Of a stretch of DNA of 16,549 nucleotides, positions 6,011 through 14,082 are shown piece after piece; positions within the stretch are counted from its first letter, which is position 1; each line of letters opens with the position of its first letter. The stretch lies in the NCBI GenBank assembly GCA_964546995.1, contig CAZJKO010000022.1, forward strand, positions 1 through 16,549, in the 5' to 3' direction. A program made the position numbers and the translations under genes. The DNA is from CAZJKO01 sp964546995 (lineage in GTDB: Bacteria > Bacillota_I > Bacilli_A > RF39 > UBA660). The notes under the pieces are model-generated. The model did no database searches, had not been told where the DNA came from, and saw only the letters and a list, made by a program, of their open reading frames with translations.

Positions 6011-6042
6011 GAAAAAAATACACTTCCGTTTTAGAAGTGTAT
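6011..6042 (-). terminator. Rho-independent terminator of the ABC exporter gene
   Basis: A perfect 9-bp stem ATACACTTC / GAAGTGTAT with a seven-base loop followed by TTTTTTT on the minus strand, 14 bases after the stop codon. Confidence 0.9.
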
Positions 6043-6056
6043 CGAATCTTTTCCTC

Positions 6057-8372
6057 TTATTCTGTTCGAAGAGAAGTAACAGGATCCTTTTTACTAGCAA
6101 TGCGTGATGGAATCGATCCTCCAACAACCGTTAAAAGGATACTAATCGTAACAAGTAATAAAGCATGAAGAGGATTCATTTTAGCAACATCAGGCAAATT
6201 CGTCAAATTCTCAATAATCGCATTCGCCGGAAAAATGAGAAGTCTTGCAATCAAAATACCAAGCGTTCCCGAACAAAGACCAATCAAGAATGTCTCCGCA
6301 TTAAAGACCCTACGAATATCTTTTTTTCTCGCTCCAAGCGCTCTTAAAATACCGATCTCTTTCGTTCGTTCTAATACCGAAATATACGTAATAATACCAA
6401 TCATAATACTAGATACGACGAGTGAAATCGCACTAAAAGCAATGAGAACAATCGTAATCGCATCCATAATGTTAGAAGATAAAGAAGAAATGGTCTTAGC
6501 ATAATCGCTATAGAGAATCTGATCATCTTCTCCCTTAGAATCATTAAACTGATCTAAATAGGAAGTAATTTCATCTTTCGTTTTAAAGTCTTTTGGATAG
6601 ATCATAATCGCCATCGGTACCCCATCTCCACCTAAATAAGAAATCGTGGTATCCTTAGCTTTTCTTCCATCTTCTGTCGTCAAATCGAATAGTTCCCCCG
6701 TTAAAACATGGTAATCTTTCGCTTTCTGAAGTTCGACAATCGAAGAACGACTATTTTCATCAATCACATAGTTCATAAGATCTTCCGTATAAGTAAGCCC
6801 ATTACCCGTAGAAGCGAGCATATTTCCTTCTTTACCCCTGATAATACCCGAAATGGTTAATGTGACACTACGAGGATCTTGGTAAAGGGATGCGAAATCC
6901 GTATTTAAAGTAAAGTATTCGCCAAGAGAACGATAAAGTTGATCGTTGAATACCAGTTTAAGTTCCCGCCCAATAAGATCATCAAACGAAATCGCATCAA
7001 GCGACGAATCGAGTCCTAACGCATCTAATAAAACAGTACTAAGACTATTATCGCTACCGACGATCACCATCAAATCTTCTTTATCGTGAGCAATCTTTCC
7101 CGCTAACAAATCGTAATTATCTTCGATCACCCCTGCAGTGGACGTCTCATCCAATTTTCGAGGAATCGCTACCATGTTCAAACTAGTGGAATTGAAACTT
7201 TTATAAGAATCCCCTATCTTACTAATCATATTGAGAGATGTAGCCCGCATATAAGAAATACCCGATACGCATTTTGGATCGATCTTTTCGATATACTCGA
7301 TAAAATCATTCGTCAAACGATTCCGATGAACCATAACATCCTCGATCGGTTTCACAGGATAGATAACCTTTTCATCAGTATAAGAACGTTCTTGATTCAT
7401 CATCCCTTGCTGTAACTCTTCCATCTTAGAAGAATCGAGTTCCATCGCTTGTTCGCTAATTACAATAGGAAGAGAAGATAACGTATCTCGTTCAAATTGA
7501 TCAATCTTCTGATCAAATCCATTCGAAAGCGATAGAATGAGAGCAATTCCAATAATGCCAATACTAGAAGCAAAGGCGGTTAAAAGTGTTCGTCCTTTCT
7601 TTGTCACAATATTGTGAAACGATAACTTTAAAGCCGTCATAAAACTCATCGCGGTCCTTCGAATCGTAAACCGTTCTTTATTTTTTTCTTCTTTTTTAAT
7701 TGGGTTGGAATCACTCGTTAATTCACCATCTTGAAATTCGATAATTCGCGATGCATATTCTTGCGCCAAATTAGGATTATGTGTCACCATAATGACGAGC
7801 TTATCTTTAGCAATATCCCGAATCAACTCCATAATTTGAACGGAAGTTTTAGTATCCAAAGCCCCTGTTGGCTCATCTGCCAAAATAATATCCGGATCAT
7901 TGGCAAGTGCTCTTGCAATCGCCACTCGTTGCATCTGACCACCAGATAATTGATTAGGCTTCTTGTGGACATGCTCTGAAAGACCAACTCGGGCAAGAAC
8001 TTCCAACGCTTTCTTTCGCCGTTTTCCCTGGCTAATTCCACTAAGCGTCATTCCCATTTCCACATTGTCCAAAACACTAATATGAGAAATCAAATTGTAA
8101 CTTTGAAAAATAAACCCAATACAATTATTCCGATAAAAATCCCATTCGATATTCTTAAAATCTTTCGTCGACTTCCCATTGATAATCAAATCTCCATCAT
8201 CGTAACGATCGAGACCCCCAATGACATTCAAAAGAGTCGTCTTTCCACTTCCAGAAGGACCCAAAATCGAAACAAATTCATTTTTACGAAATTCCAAGCT
8301 GACATCTTTTAACGCATGCTGAACAAACTCCCCCGTTCGATAACTCTTACGAATATGTTTTAACTCTAACAT
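6057..8372 (-). CDS. MacB-like ABC transporter, fused ATPase and FtsX-type permease
   Basis: A single-chain half transporter of 771 aa, acting as a membrane dimer. The N-terminal ATPase (1-225) has Walker A GPSGSGKT (38-45), Q-loop Gln90, signature LSGGQ (142-146), Walker B IILADE (162-167) and H-loop His198. The first membrane helix is at about 262-283, followed by an extracytoplasmic domain of about 340 residues. Three C-terminal helices then belong to an FtsX-like domain (ISLVVSSIMIGIITYISVLE; ERTKEIGILRALGARKKDIR is its conserved cytoplasmic loop). This is the type VII / mechanotransmission ABC architecture of MacB and LolCDE, used for peptide or lipoprotein export or cell-wall signalling rather than bulk transport. 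It has its own promoter and terminator. The substrate is unknown. Its placement between pbpB and sigma genes suggests envelope stress or peptidoglycan-related work (inference). Confidence 0.9.
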   Translation of the reverse strand: MLELKHIRKSYRTGEFVQHALKDVSLEFRKNEFVSILGPSGSGKTTLLNVIGGLDRYDDGDLIINGKSTKDFKNIEWDFYRNNCIGFIFQSYNLISHISVLDNVEMGMTLSGISQGKRRKKALEVLARVGLSEHVHKKPNQLSGGQMQRVAIARALANDPDIILADEPTGALDTKTSVQIMELIRDIAKDKLVIMVTHNPNLAQEYASRIIEFQDGELTSDSNPIKKEEKNKERFTIRRTAMSFMTALKLSFHNIVTKKGRTLLTAFASSIGIIGIALILSLSNGFDQKIDQFERDTLSSLPIVISEQAMELDSSKMEELQQGMMNQERSYTDEKVIYPVKPIEDVMVHRNRLTNDFIEYIEKIDPKCVSGISYMRATSLNMISKIGDSYKSFNSTSLNMVAIPRKLDETSTAGVIEDNYDLLAGKIAHDKEDLMVIVGSDNSLSTVLLDALGLDSSLDAISFDDLIGRELKLVFNDQLYRSLGEYFTLNTDFASLYQDPRSVTLTISGIIRGKEGNMLASTGNGLTYTEDLMNYVIDENSRSSIVELQKAKDYHVLTGELFDLTTEDGRKAKDTTISYLGGDGVPMAIMIYPKDFKTKDEITSYLDQFNDSKGEDDQILYSDYAKTISSLSSNIMDAITIVLIAFSAISLVVSSIMIGIITYISVLERTKEIGILRALGARKKDIRRVFNAETFLIGLCSGTLGILIARLLIFPANAIIENLTNLPDVAKMNPLHALLLVTISILLTVVGGSIPSRIASKKDPVTSLRTE

Positions 8373-8422
8373 GTAACCACATCCCTTCTAACGATATAGC
8401 GTATTCCATCTAAACAAACTTT

Positions 8423-8451
8423 ATTATACAAAAAAGAAAAGAAGATGAACA
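8423..8451 (-). promoter_or_regulatory. Promoter of the ABC exporter gene
   Basis: A perfect TATAAT (8423-8428) with a pyrimidine-rich 17-base spacer and a poor -35 (TGTTCA, 8446-8451). It lies about 50 bases before the start codon at 8372. Confidence 0.6.
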
Positions 8452-8480
8452 GGATTTTTCCTAAGATTTCCCAAAGTAGA

Positions 8481-8508
8481 CAAAAAAAGACACCAAAGGA
8501 TGTCCTTT
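8481..8508 (-). terminator. Terminator of the mraZ-rsmH-ftsL-pbpB operon
   Basis: On the minus strand GACATC pairs with GGTGTC around the loop CTTT and is followed by TTTTTTT; flanking A and T runs can lengthen the stem. The hairpin is short, so termination may be partial. It lies just after the pbpB stop codon. Confidence 0.65.
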
Positions 8509-8513
8509 CGAAC

Positions 8514-10682
8514 CTATTCGGAAGGAGGCTTTTCGATTTCAAATTTTGGGGCGAGCGTTAAAACAACTTCTTCTATGGAAGTAAGTGGAGTATGAACCGG
8601 AACAGATTGCGTTAAAACGTATCCATTTCCTTCCAATCGATAAGAAATACCCAACAAATTCAAATAAGTACTAGCTTCTTTACTACTATAACCGACAAGA
8701 TCCGGCATCAAAAACGTGGTACTAGACGTAACCAAAAAGATCTTCTCTTTAGAACTAACAACCGTATTTTGAAGGGGAAATTGTTTAATGACTTTCTCCC
8801 CATCGCCAATGACGACAGGAACCATGCCAGCACTTTGTAAAGACGAAACAGCATCTTCAACTTTTTGATTCATCACACTAGGCATGACGTAAGTCTCGAT
8901 CGCTTCTGTCGCATTCGGATTTTCAATTCTTCCCATATACTTACTGATATTTTGAACCACACTTCGAACCGGTTCAACAATTGGTTGATTGCTACCACCC
9001 TGAGGCCTTTTTACCGAAGTATAAATGATTACATCAGGATCTTCCATCGGATAAATGCCCGCAAAGGAAATAATGGCATCGCTTTCCCCTTGTAAATAAC
9101 CATTCCCATTCTCATCGGCAATCTGAGCTGTACCAGTCTTACCAATCAAAGAATAACCATCCATATGATAGTATATACCCGTCGTATTACCACGACCATT
9201 GACCGTCTCATTCATCAAATATTTAATCTTGTTTACAGTCTCTGTACTAGCAACCTTCTCAATCTCTTTACGTTTACCTTGATAAGTAACATCCCCCGTA
9301 TGATGATCGACAATTTGCGAAATGACGTAAGGCTTCAATAACATCCCATCGTTCGTAAGAGACGTTAAAGCTTGTACATTTTGAATCGGAGTCGTCGTAA
9401 TACCTTGACCGAATCCAGCATTGTAAATTTCTGTCTCGTACTTAAATTGAATTTTACCAGATAATTCCTGAGGAAGAGTCATACCCGTTTTACTGCCAAA
9501 CCCAAGTTTTAAAAAGTATTGACGTAACATCTTCGCATTCATATAGCGATCGATCAAATTGACAATACCAACATTGGAAGAATAAGTAAACCCTGTATCG
9601 TAGGTAATCCATCCCCAACCACTACGATCCCAGTCACCAATTACCGTTCCATCACTGGTCTCATAAGTTCCGGACAAAAAGGTTGCATTTCCATCGTAGA
9701 CACCATTTTCCATAGCAGCCATATAAGTAAAAATCTTCATCGTACTACCAGGCTCATAGGCAAACGAAACGAAAGGATCTAAATAATTGGTAAGATTTCG
9801 AATGTTCGGATCAAAAGATGGTGCCGATGTTGATGCCAAAATAGATCCCGTCTTCGCATCAGCTATCACCATCGTCAGCCAATCGAAATGGTATGCAGAA
9901 GCACTATTTTTTACAGCTTGTTCCACAAAAAATTGAATGTTGCTATCGATCGTCAAATAAATATCTTTCCCATCCTGAGCTTCTTGCACTCGTTCCTTCG
10001 TATTGGCAATCTTATATCCTCGCAAATCCTTTTGATAAGTGACAAACCCATCGACACCCTTCAAAATATCATCGTAATATTTCTCAAGTCCCAGTTCTCC
10101 AACCAAATTACCATCTTCGTCTTCTTTAACATAACCGAGCATATAAGATAAAAAGTCTCCCTTTGGATAATACCGTTTCTGCGTCTCGATAAAATCGATA
10201 CCCGGCAAATTTAACGTAACGATCTGATCCTTCACCATTTCCGTTAATCCCTTACCCTTAGGACCAAATTCCGTCTGATAAACCCCTTCTTTATTTAAAT
10301 ATCCAAGCAATGTCTCATAATCGATTCCCAAAATAGGCGCCAACTGCTGTGCAGTCATTTCCTTATCGACCACATGCTTAGGATCATCTTCTTTCTCTGT
10401 CCTCTTAGGATCTAAATAAGCAATAATCGTATAGCTAGAAACATTTTGGGCAAGTACCTCTCCATTACAATCGTAAATCGTCCCTCTTTTCGCCGTAAGA
10501 ATCTCCGTTCTCGTCGTTCTCTTACTAGCAAGTTCTTTTAAATTAACACCATCGATTTTCTGAAACAAAGAAAGTTGAAAAGCTCGAACCATCATCACTA
10601 CAAACAAAAAAAGAGCCACAACAATAATCGTATTACTCATTTTGATATTATTTCTAACTTTTCGAGCTCTTTTCTTTGCCAC
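8514..10682 (-). CDS. pbpB: Division class B penicillin-binding protein with two PASTA domains (PBP2B/FtsI-like)
   Basis: Septal transpeptidase that cross-links peptidoglycan at the division site. One membrane helix lies at about 16-36 after a basic cytoplasmic tail, then the dimerisation domain (RGTIYDCNGEVLAQN; RYYPKGDFLSYMLGYV). The transpeptidase domain has all three motifs: Ser313 in GSTMK, Ser368-Ser-Asn and Lys515-Thr-Gly in GKTGTAQ. Two C-terminal PASTA repeats follow at about 600-655 and 656-714 (MPSVMNQKVEDAVSSLQSAG; MPDLVGYSSKEASTYLNLLG). Length (722 aa) is normal for PBP2B. The start is GTG 10682, nine bases after AGGGA and 12 bases after the ftsL stop. The order mraZ-rsmH-ftsL-pbpB is the classical Gram-positive arrangement, and ftsL directly upstream marks this as the vegetative enzyme rather than the sporulation one. 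Class B PBPs are the targets of beta-lactams. Confidence 0.93.
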   Translation of the reverse strand: MAKKRARKVRNNIKMSNTIIVVALFLFVVMMVRAFQLSLFQKIDGVNLKELASKRTTRTEILTAKRGTIYDCNGEVLAQNVSSYTIIAYLDPKRTEKEDDPKHVVDKEMTAQQLAPILGIDYETLLGYLNKEGVYQTEFGPKGKGLTEMVKDQIVTLNLPGIDFIETQKRYYPKGDFLSYMLGYVKEDEDGNLVGELGLEKYYDDILKGVDGFVTYQKDLRGYKIANTKERVQEAQDGKDIYLTIDSNIQFFVEQAVKNSASAYHFDWLTMVIADAKTGSILASTSAPSFDPNIRNLTNYLDPFVSFAYEPGSTMKIFTYMAAMENGVYDGNATFLSGTYETSDGTVIGDWDRSGWGWITYDTGFTYSSNVGIVNLIDRYMNAKMLRQYFLKLGFGSKTGMTLPQELSGKIQFKYETEIYNAGFGQGITTTPIQNVQALTSLTNDGMLLKPYVISQIVDHHTGDVTYQGKRKEIEKVASTETVNKIKYLMNETVNGRGNTTGIYYHMDGYSLIGKTGTAQIADENGNGYLQGESDAIISFAGIYPMEDPDVIIYTSVKRPQGGSNQPIVEPVRSVVQNISKYMGRIENPNATEAIETYVMPSVMNQKVEDAVSSLQSAGMVPVVIGDGEKVIKQFPLQNTVVSSKEKIFLVTSSTTFLMPDLVGYSSKEASTYLNLLGISYRLEGNGYVLTQSVPVHTPLTSIEEVVLTLAPKFEIEKPPSE

Positions 10683-10694
10683 ATAATCACGTCC

Positions 10695-10994
10695 CTATTT
10701 ATCTTCCTCAATCATCTTAATGTTATCATTATTATAACTCAAACCATTCTCTTTTGCAACTTCTTGAATCTTATCGAGACTTGCCAATTCATTAATTTTC
10801 ATCGTCAATCCTTCATTTTTCTTTTCTTGAGCAGTAATCTCTCGTTTCTGTTTTTCTACTTCGAAATTGATCTTAGATAAAGTAGCCTTAGAAAAAACAA
10901 TCGTCAAAGGAGAAGATACAAGTAATAGAAAAGCAAACGTATAAAGAAGCTTTTCAAAACGCGACATCTTTAATCTTTTCTTCACTTTTCTCAT
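10695..10994 (-). CDS. ftsL: Cell division protein FtsL
   Basis: Small bitopic divisome protein that, with FtsB/DivIC and FtsQ/DivIB, activates the septal peptidoglycan synthases. The 99 residues show a basic cytoplasmic tail (MRKVKKRLKMSRFEK), one membrane helix at about 16-37 and a leucine-zipper-like coiled coil at about 40-85 (VEKQKREITAQEKKNEGLTM onward). Primary sequence is poorly conserved in this family, so the call relies on size, topology and position between rsmH and the class B PBP. The start is ATG 10994 behind AGGAGAG; the gene begins 17 bases after rsmH ends. Confidence 0.9.
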   Translation of the reverse strand: MRKVKKRLKMSRFEKLLYTFAFLLLVSSPLTIVFSKATLSKINFEVEKQKREITAQEKKNEGLTMKINELASLDKIQEVAKENGLSYNNDNIKMIEEDK

Positions 10995-11011
10995 GACAAT
11001 CTCTCCTATCT

Positions 11012-11926
11012 TTATTTAATGCGTTCTATCACCCGAAGCTTTGCACTTCTAGAACGACTATTCCGATCGAGTTCCTCTTCGCTTGGAACAATTGCTTTGT
11101 TCGTCACCAAACGATAGCAAGGTAAATATTCATCGGGAATTTGAGGAAGCCCCTTAACCAAAGAATCCACTTCCGTCATTTCTTTAAACAATCTTTTGAC
11201 AATTTTATCTTCGAGCGAATGAAACGTAATCACCGAAACTCTTCCTCCAACCCTTACCAAAGAAAGAGCATCCCTCAAACTAGATTCTAAAATATCCAAC
11301 TCGTGATTGACTTCGATCCGAATCGCTTGAAATATTTGCCGTGCTGGATGTTTTTCCTTTTTCACTTTAAAAGGAACCACTTCTTTAATCACTTCGACAA
11401 GTTCCAAAGTAGAAGCAATTGGACGATGCTTCACAATGTTGTGAGCAATCTTTTTCGCAAACTTATCTTCTCCATATTGAAAGAAAATGCGTACCAATTC
11501 TTCTTCTTCGTACTCGTTTACAACCTGATAGGCAGTTAACGAACTATCTTGATCCATTCGCATATCAAGTGGAGCATCTTGATGAAAACTAAACCCTCGA
11601 CTCCCATCGTCAAGCTGAGGACTCGATACCCCAAGATCGAATAAAACCCCATCGACTTCGAAAACACCCAACTTCTCTAATTCTCGTTTCATAAACACAA
11701 AATTACTCTTGATAATCTTGTAATTATGAGCAATGTTACTTAATCGTAATTCACTAGAAAAAATCGCTTCCCTATCTTGATCAAAGGCGAATAAGTAACC
11801 CCTTTTTATTCTTTTTAAAATCTCACTACTATGTCCACCATAGCCGAGCGTCGCATCGACAATGATCGAATTTTCTTGTAAAGAAAGACTATCGATCGCT
11901 TCTTTTAATAAAACACTAACATGCAT
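11012..11926 (-). CDS. rsmH: 16S rRNA (cytosine-1402-N4)-methyltransferase RsmH
   Basis: Methylates N4 of C1402 in the 16S rRNA decoding centre using S-adenosylmethionine. The start is ATG 11926, seven bases after GAGG; a TTG at 11932 would add two codons and is less likely. Motifs: HVSVLLKEAID at the N terminus, the SAM-binding loop VDATLGYGGHS (about 25-35), FDLGVSSPQLD followed by RGFSF, DMRMDQ, the substrate-domain block KHPARQIFQAIRIEVN, and SVITFHSLEDKIVKRLF near the C terminus. Length (304 aa) is normal. It is the second gene of the mraZ operon, 12 bases after the mraZ stop. No unusual residue was seen. Confidence 0.96.
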   Translation of the reverse strand: MHVSVLLKEAIDSLSLQENSIIVDATLGYGGHSSEILKRIKRGYLFAFDQDREAIFSSELRLSNIAHNYKIIKSNFVFMKRELEKLGVFEVDGVLFDLGVSSPQLDDGSRGFSFHQDAPLDMRMDQDSSLTAYQVVNEYEEEELVRIFFQYGEDKFAKKIAHNIVKHRPIASTLELVEVIKEVVPFKVKKEKHPARQIFQAIRIEVNHELDILESSLRDALSLVRVGGRVSVITFHSLEDKIVKRLFKEMTEVDSLVKGLPQIPDEYLPCYRLVTNKAIVPSEEELDRNSRSRSAKLRVIERIK

Positions 11927-11938
11927 AAACAAACCTCT

Positions 11939-12376
11939 TTAAAAATCCAAATTCGAATCGAACAAGTTTTCAGCGATATCGGATAATTGACTCGAATGGA
12001 TAGTAAGAAATTGATTCCAATTTTCACTGCTCCACACTTCGAGACGATTACCGACTCCGATGATAACGCATTCTTTTAAAATATTGGCATAACTAACCAT
12101 CGATGCAGTAAGTTGAATGCGTCCTTGTTTATCGAATTCCGTCTCCTCGGCCCCGGACATAAAAAAGCGGACAAAATTACGAGCATCTTTTTTGGTAAAA
12201 GGCAAAGATTCAAGTTTTGAAACCATCTTATTCCACTCCTCGATCGGATAGATAAAAAGACAGTTTTCAAGCCCTTTCGTGATAACGAATGACTCGTTTA
12301 ATTCATCCCGAAATTTACTAGGAACAATCAAACGATTCTTATCATCGATATTATGGCGATATTCACCCATCAACAT
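11939..12376 (-). CDS. mraZ: Transcriptional regulator MraZ
   Basis: AbrB-like DNA-binding protein that controls its own division operon. At 145 aa it has the two tandem MraZ repeats: MGEYRHNIDDKNRLIVPSKF (3-22) with a following GLENCLFIYP, and AEETEFDKQGRIQLTASMVS in the second half, followed by VIIGVGNRLEVWS. The start is ATG 12376, six bases after GGGGG; the frame is open further upstream, but that part covers the operator and leader. An ATG at 12370 is a possible alternative. MraZ forms a ring and binds repeats upstream of its gene; three such repeats are seen at 12386-12410. Confidence 0.96.
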   Translation of the reverse strand: MLMGEYRHNIDDKNRLIVPSKFRDELNESFVITKGLENCLFIYPIEEWNKMVSKLESLPFTKKDARNFVRFFMSGAEETEFDKQGRIQLTASMVSYANILKECVIIGVGNRLEVWSSENWNQFLTIHSSQLSDIAENLFDSNLDF

Positions 12377-12385
12377 AATGATCCC

Positions 12386-12410
12386 CCACTTTTCACCACT
12401 ATCAACCACT
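12386..12410 (-). promoter_or_regulatory. MraZ operator: three 10-bp-spaced AGTGG repeats
   Basis: Minus-strand AGTGG occurs at 12406-12410, 12396-12400 and 12386-12390, exactly one helical turn apart (GTGGTT, GTGGTG, GTGGGG, each separated by four bases). MraZ boxes in other bacteria are similar GTGG/TGGG direct repeats. The third copy overlaps the ribosome binding site of mraZ, so MraZ binding would sit just after the start of transcription. Confidence 0.85.
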
Positions 12411-12420
12411 CGATACCATA

Positions 12421-12449
12421 ATAATACTATAATTTACGTTCTTTGTAAA
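12421..12449 (-). promoter_or_regulatory. Sigma-A-type promoter of the mraZ operon
   Basis: TTTACA (12444-12449), a 17-base spacer and TATTAT (12421-12426) on the minus strand, with the MraZ repeats starting about 10 bases downstream of the -10. It is divergent from the plus-strand promoter at 12477. Confidence 0.8.
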
Positions 12450-12476
12450 GGGATTTTAAAAAATAAACGTTAGAGT

Positions 12477-12507
12477 TTGACACGAAAAAGAAAAGACGTG
12501 CTATAAT
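12477..12507 (+). promoter_or_regulatory. Promoter of the GT-C-type membrane protein gene
   Basis: A perfect TTGACA (12477-12482) and TATAAT (12502-12507) separated by 19 bases, longer than ideal, with an extended -10 TGC just before the TATAAT. The -35 lies 27 bases from the -35 of the divergent mraZ promoter. Confidence 0.8.
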
Positions 12508-12529
12508 GAAACCAAGAAAGGAAAAAAAC

Positions 12530-14023
12530 ATGAAAAAAGAAACACGTAACCAACTTCTATTTTGTTTTTTTATAGCAATACTGTTCATTACCGTATTTTC
12601 CAAATGTTCACCCCTTTATCCTTTACAAGATTGGGTCGATGCAAATGCCTTCTTGACAATGGGGCGAGGCCTCATTCAAGGAAAAATCCCTTACCTCGAT
12701 CTCTTTGAACAAAAAGGACCACTCCTATATTTCATCCATGCACTAGGAGCATCGATATCAAACACATCGTTCTTTGGAATCTATCTTCTAGAAATCGTAT
12801 CGTTGACGATTGTTTTATATTACATTGGAAAAATAAGTGAACTATTTCTAGACAAAAAAGCAAAGTACATCTTACTACCAATCATCGCCATGATTTTACT
12901 GACGACAAACGCGTTCAAATATGGAGACAGTGCAGAAGAGTTTTGCCTACCTCTACTTACCATAAGCTTATATCACATGCTCTTTTACTTTAAGAAGGAT
13001 CTAAAAGATCTAAAACCGACCCACTTCCTCATCGATGGTATCTTAGCATCATGTATCCTATGGATCAAATACACCATGTTAGGCTTTCACTTCGCCTTTA
13101 TGGCATCGTTCTTCTTTTTATTCTTAAGCAAAAAAGAATACAAAAAAGCCATCACTTCATGCCTATACTTTCTCTTAGGTATGACTATTCCAACCATTCC
13201 CATCTTACTATTCTTTCATCTAAATAACGCATTAAAAGAACTATTCCATGTGTATTTTACATTAAACATGACAAGTTATGGAGAACGAGCATCTATCATC
13301 ACCAAACTAGGAAACGCTATATTATTATATCTAAATAGAGGATCAAGAGAAGTACTATGTTTCATCCTAACCATACTAGGACTAATCTTCTTCACCATCA
13401 AAACCAAATATTTAGAAAAAACATCCTACAAAATAGCACTGATCACAACGTATTTATTCTTAATACTAGGAGTCTACTTCGGCGGAAAAGCCTACATTTA
13501 TTACTTCTTGATCTTTACCCCTTTCTCCATTTTAGGATTAATCCATCTATACCAACTAAAAGAAATACCCAAAATAGAAAGTAACATAGCAATCCCAATA
13601 GTAGTAATAGTATCCTTCTTCATCACATTAGGAATCAATCAAAATATAAAAAGCATAAACCTAAATTATCAACAAACAGCCCAATATCAATTTGGTCAAT
13701 TCATCAAACAAAAAAAGAACAGTACCCTTCTAAACTACGGTTTCCTCGATGGAGGATTCTACCTAAGTTCTAATGCAGTCCCAAACATCTATTATTTCGA
13801 ACGTCAAAACATGCCCTATAAATATTTTCCAGAAAATCAAGACGAACAAAATCGTTACATCAAAGAAAAAAAGATCGATTATGTAATCCTAAGATTACAC
13901 CATAACCAAAAAGGAGCCGAAGTAGAAATCCCCTACTTACACGAAAACTACCAAATCGTAAAAGAAATACCACAAAAAGTAGAAGGAAAAAAAGTAAACT
14001 ATGTTCTCTTAGAAAAAAAATAA
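12530..14023 (+). CDS. Polytopic membrane glycosyltransferase-like protein (GT-C fold)
   Basis: A 497-residue membrane protein with about ten or eleven predicted helices. The first loop outside the membrane (about 30-65) carries the GT-C signature: DWVDANAFLTMGRGLIQGK with acidic Asp34/Asp37, then YLDLFEQKGPLLYF. This Y-x-D-x-(4)-K-G-P pattern is found in GT39/PMT-like and related family enzymes that use lipid-linked sugars. The C-terminal about 110 residues (from about 390) are soluble and presumably extracytoplasmic. It would transfer sugars to a cell-surface polymer, protein or lipid; donor and acceptor are unknown. ATG 12530 follows AAAGGA; an in-frame ATG at 12506 overlaps the -10 box and is rejected. 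It is the only plus-strand gene in the window and is monocistronic. Confidence 0.75.
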   Translation: MKKETRNQLLFCFFIAILFITVFSKCSPLYPLQDWVDANAFLTMGRGLIQGKIPYLDLFEQKGPLLYFIHALGASISNTSFFGIYLLEIVSLTIVLYYIGKISELFLDKKAKYILLPIIAMILLTTNAFKYGDSAEEFCLPLLTISLYHMLFYFKKDLKDLKPTHFLIDGILASCILWIKYTMLGFHFAFMASFFFLFLSKKEYKKAITSCLYFLLGMTIPTIPILLFFHLNNALKELFHVYFTLNMTSYGERASIITKLGNAILLYLNRGSREVLCFILTILGLIFFTIKTKYLEKTSYKIALITTYLFLILGVYFGGKAYIYYFLIFTPFSILGLIHLYQLKEIPKIESNIAIPIVVIVSFFITLGINQNIKSINLNYQQTAQYQFGQFIKQKKNSTLLNYGFLDGGFYLSSNAVPNIYYFERQNMPYKYFPENQDEQNRYIKEKKIDYVILRLHHNQKGAEVEIPYLHENYQIVKEIPQKVEGKKVNYVLLEKK

Positions 14024-14056
14024 CAAATCTATGCAAAACAATAGATTTGTTTTTTT
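14013..14056. terminator. Bidirectional terminator between the membrane protein gene and thrS
   Basis: A perfect 10-bp stem ACAAATCTAT / ATAGATTTGT (14023-14032 and 14041-14050) with an eight-base loop. Plus-strand RNA ends in TTTTTTT; minus-strand RNA meets TATTTTTTTTC because the plus-strand gene ends in lysine codons. It can therefore serve both converging genes. Confidence 0.9.
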
Positions 14057-14082
14057 ATAAAATGATTCATTGAATCGTTTTA

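Noticed and set aside
12506..12529. Upstream ATG for the membrane protein
   Set aside because: It overlaps the TATAAT box, so it would not be in the transcript with a ribosome binding site.
14057..14082. Second hairpin (TAAAATGATTC / GAATCGTTTTA) as the thrS terminator
   Set aside because: On the minus strand it contains an A-C mismatch and lacks a good T-tract; the adjacent 14013-14056 hairpin is better.
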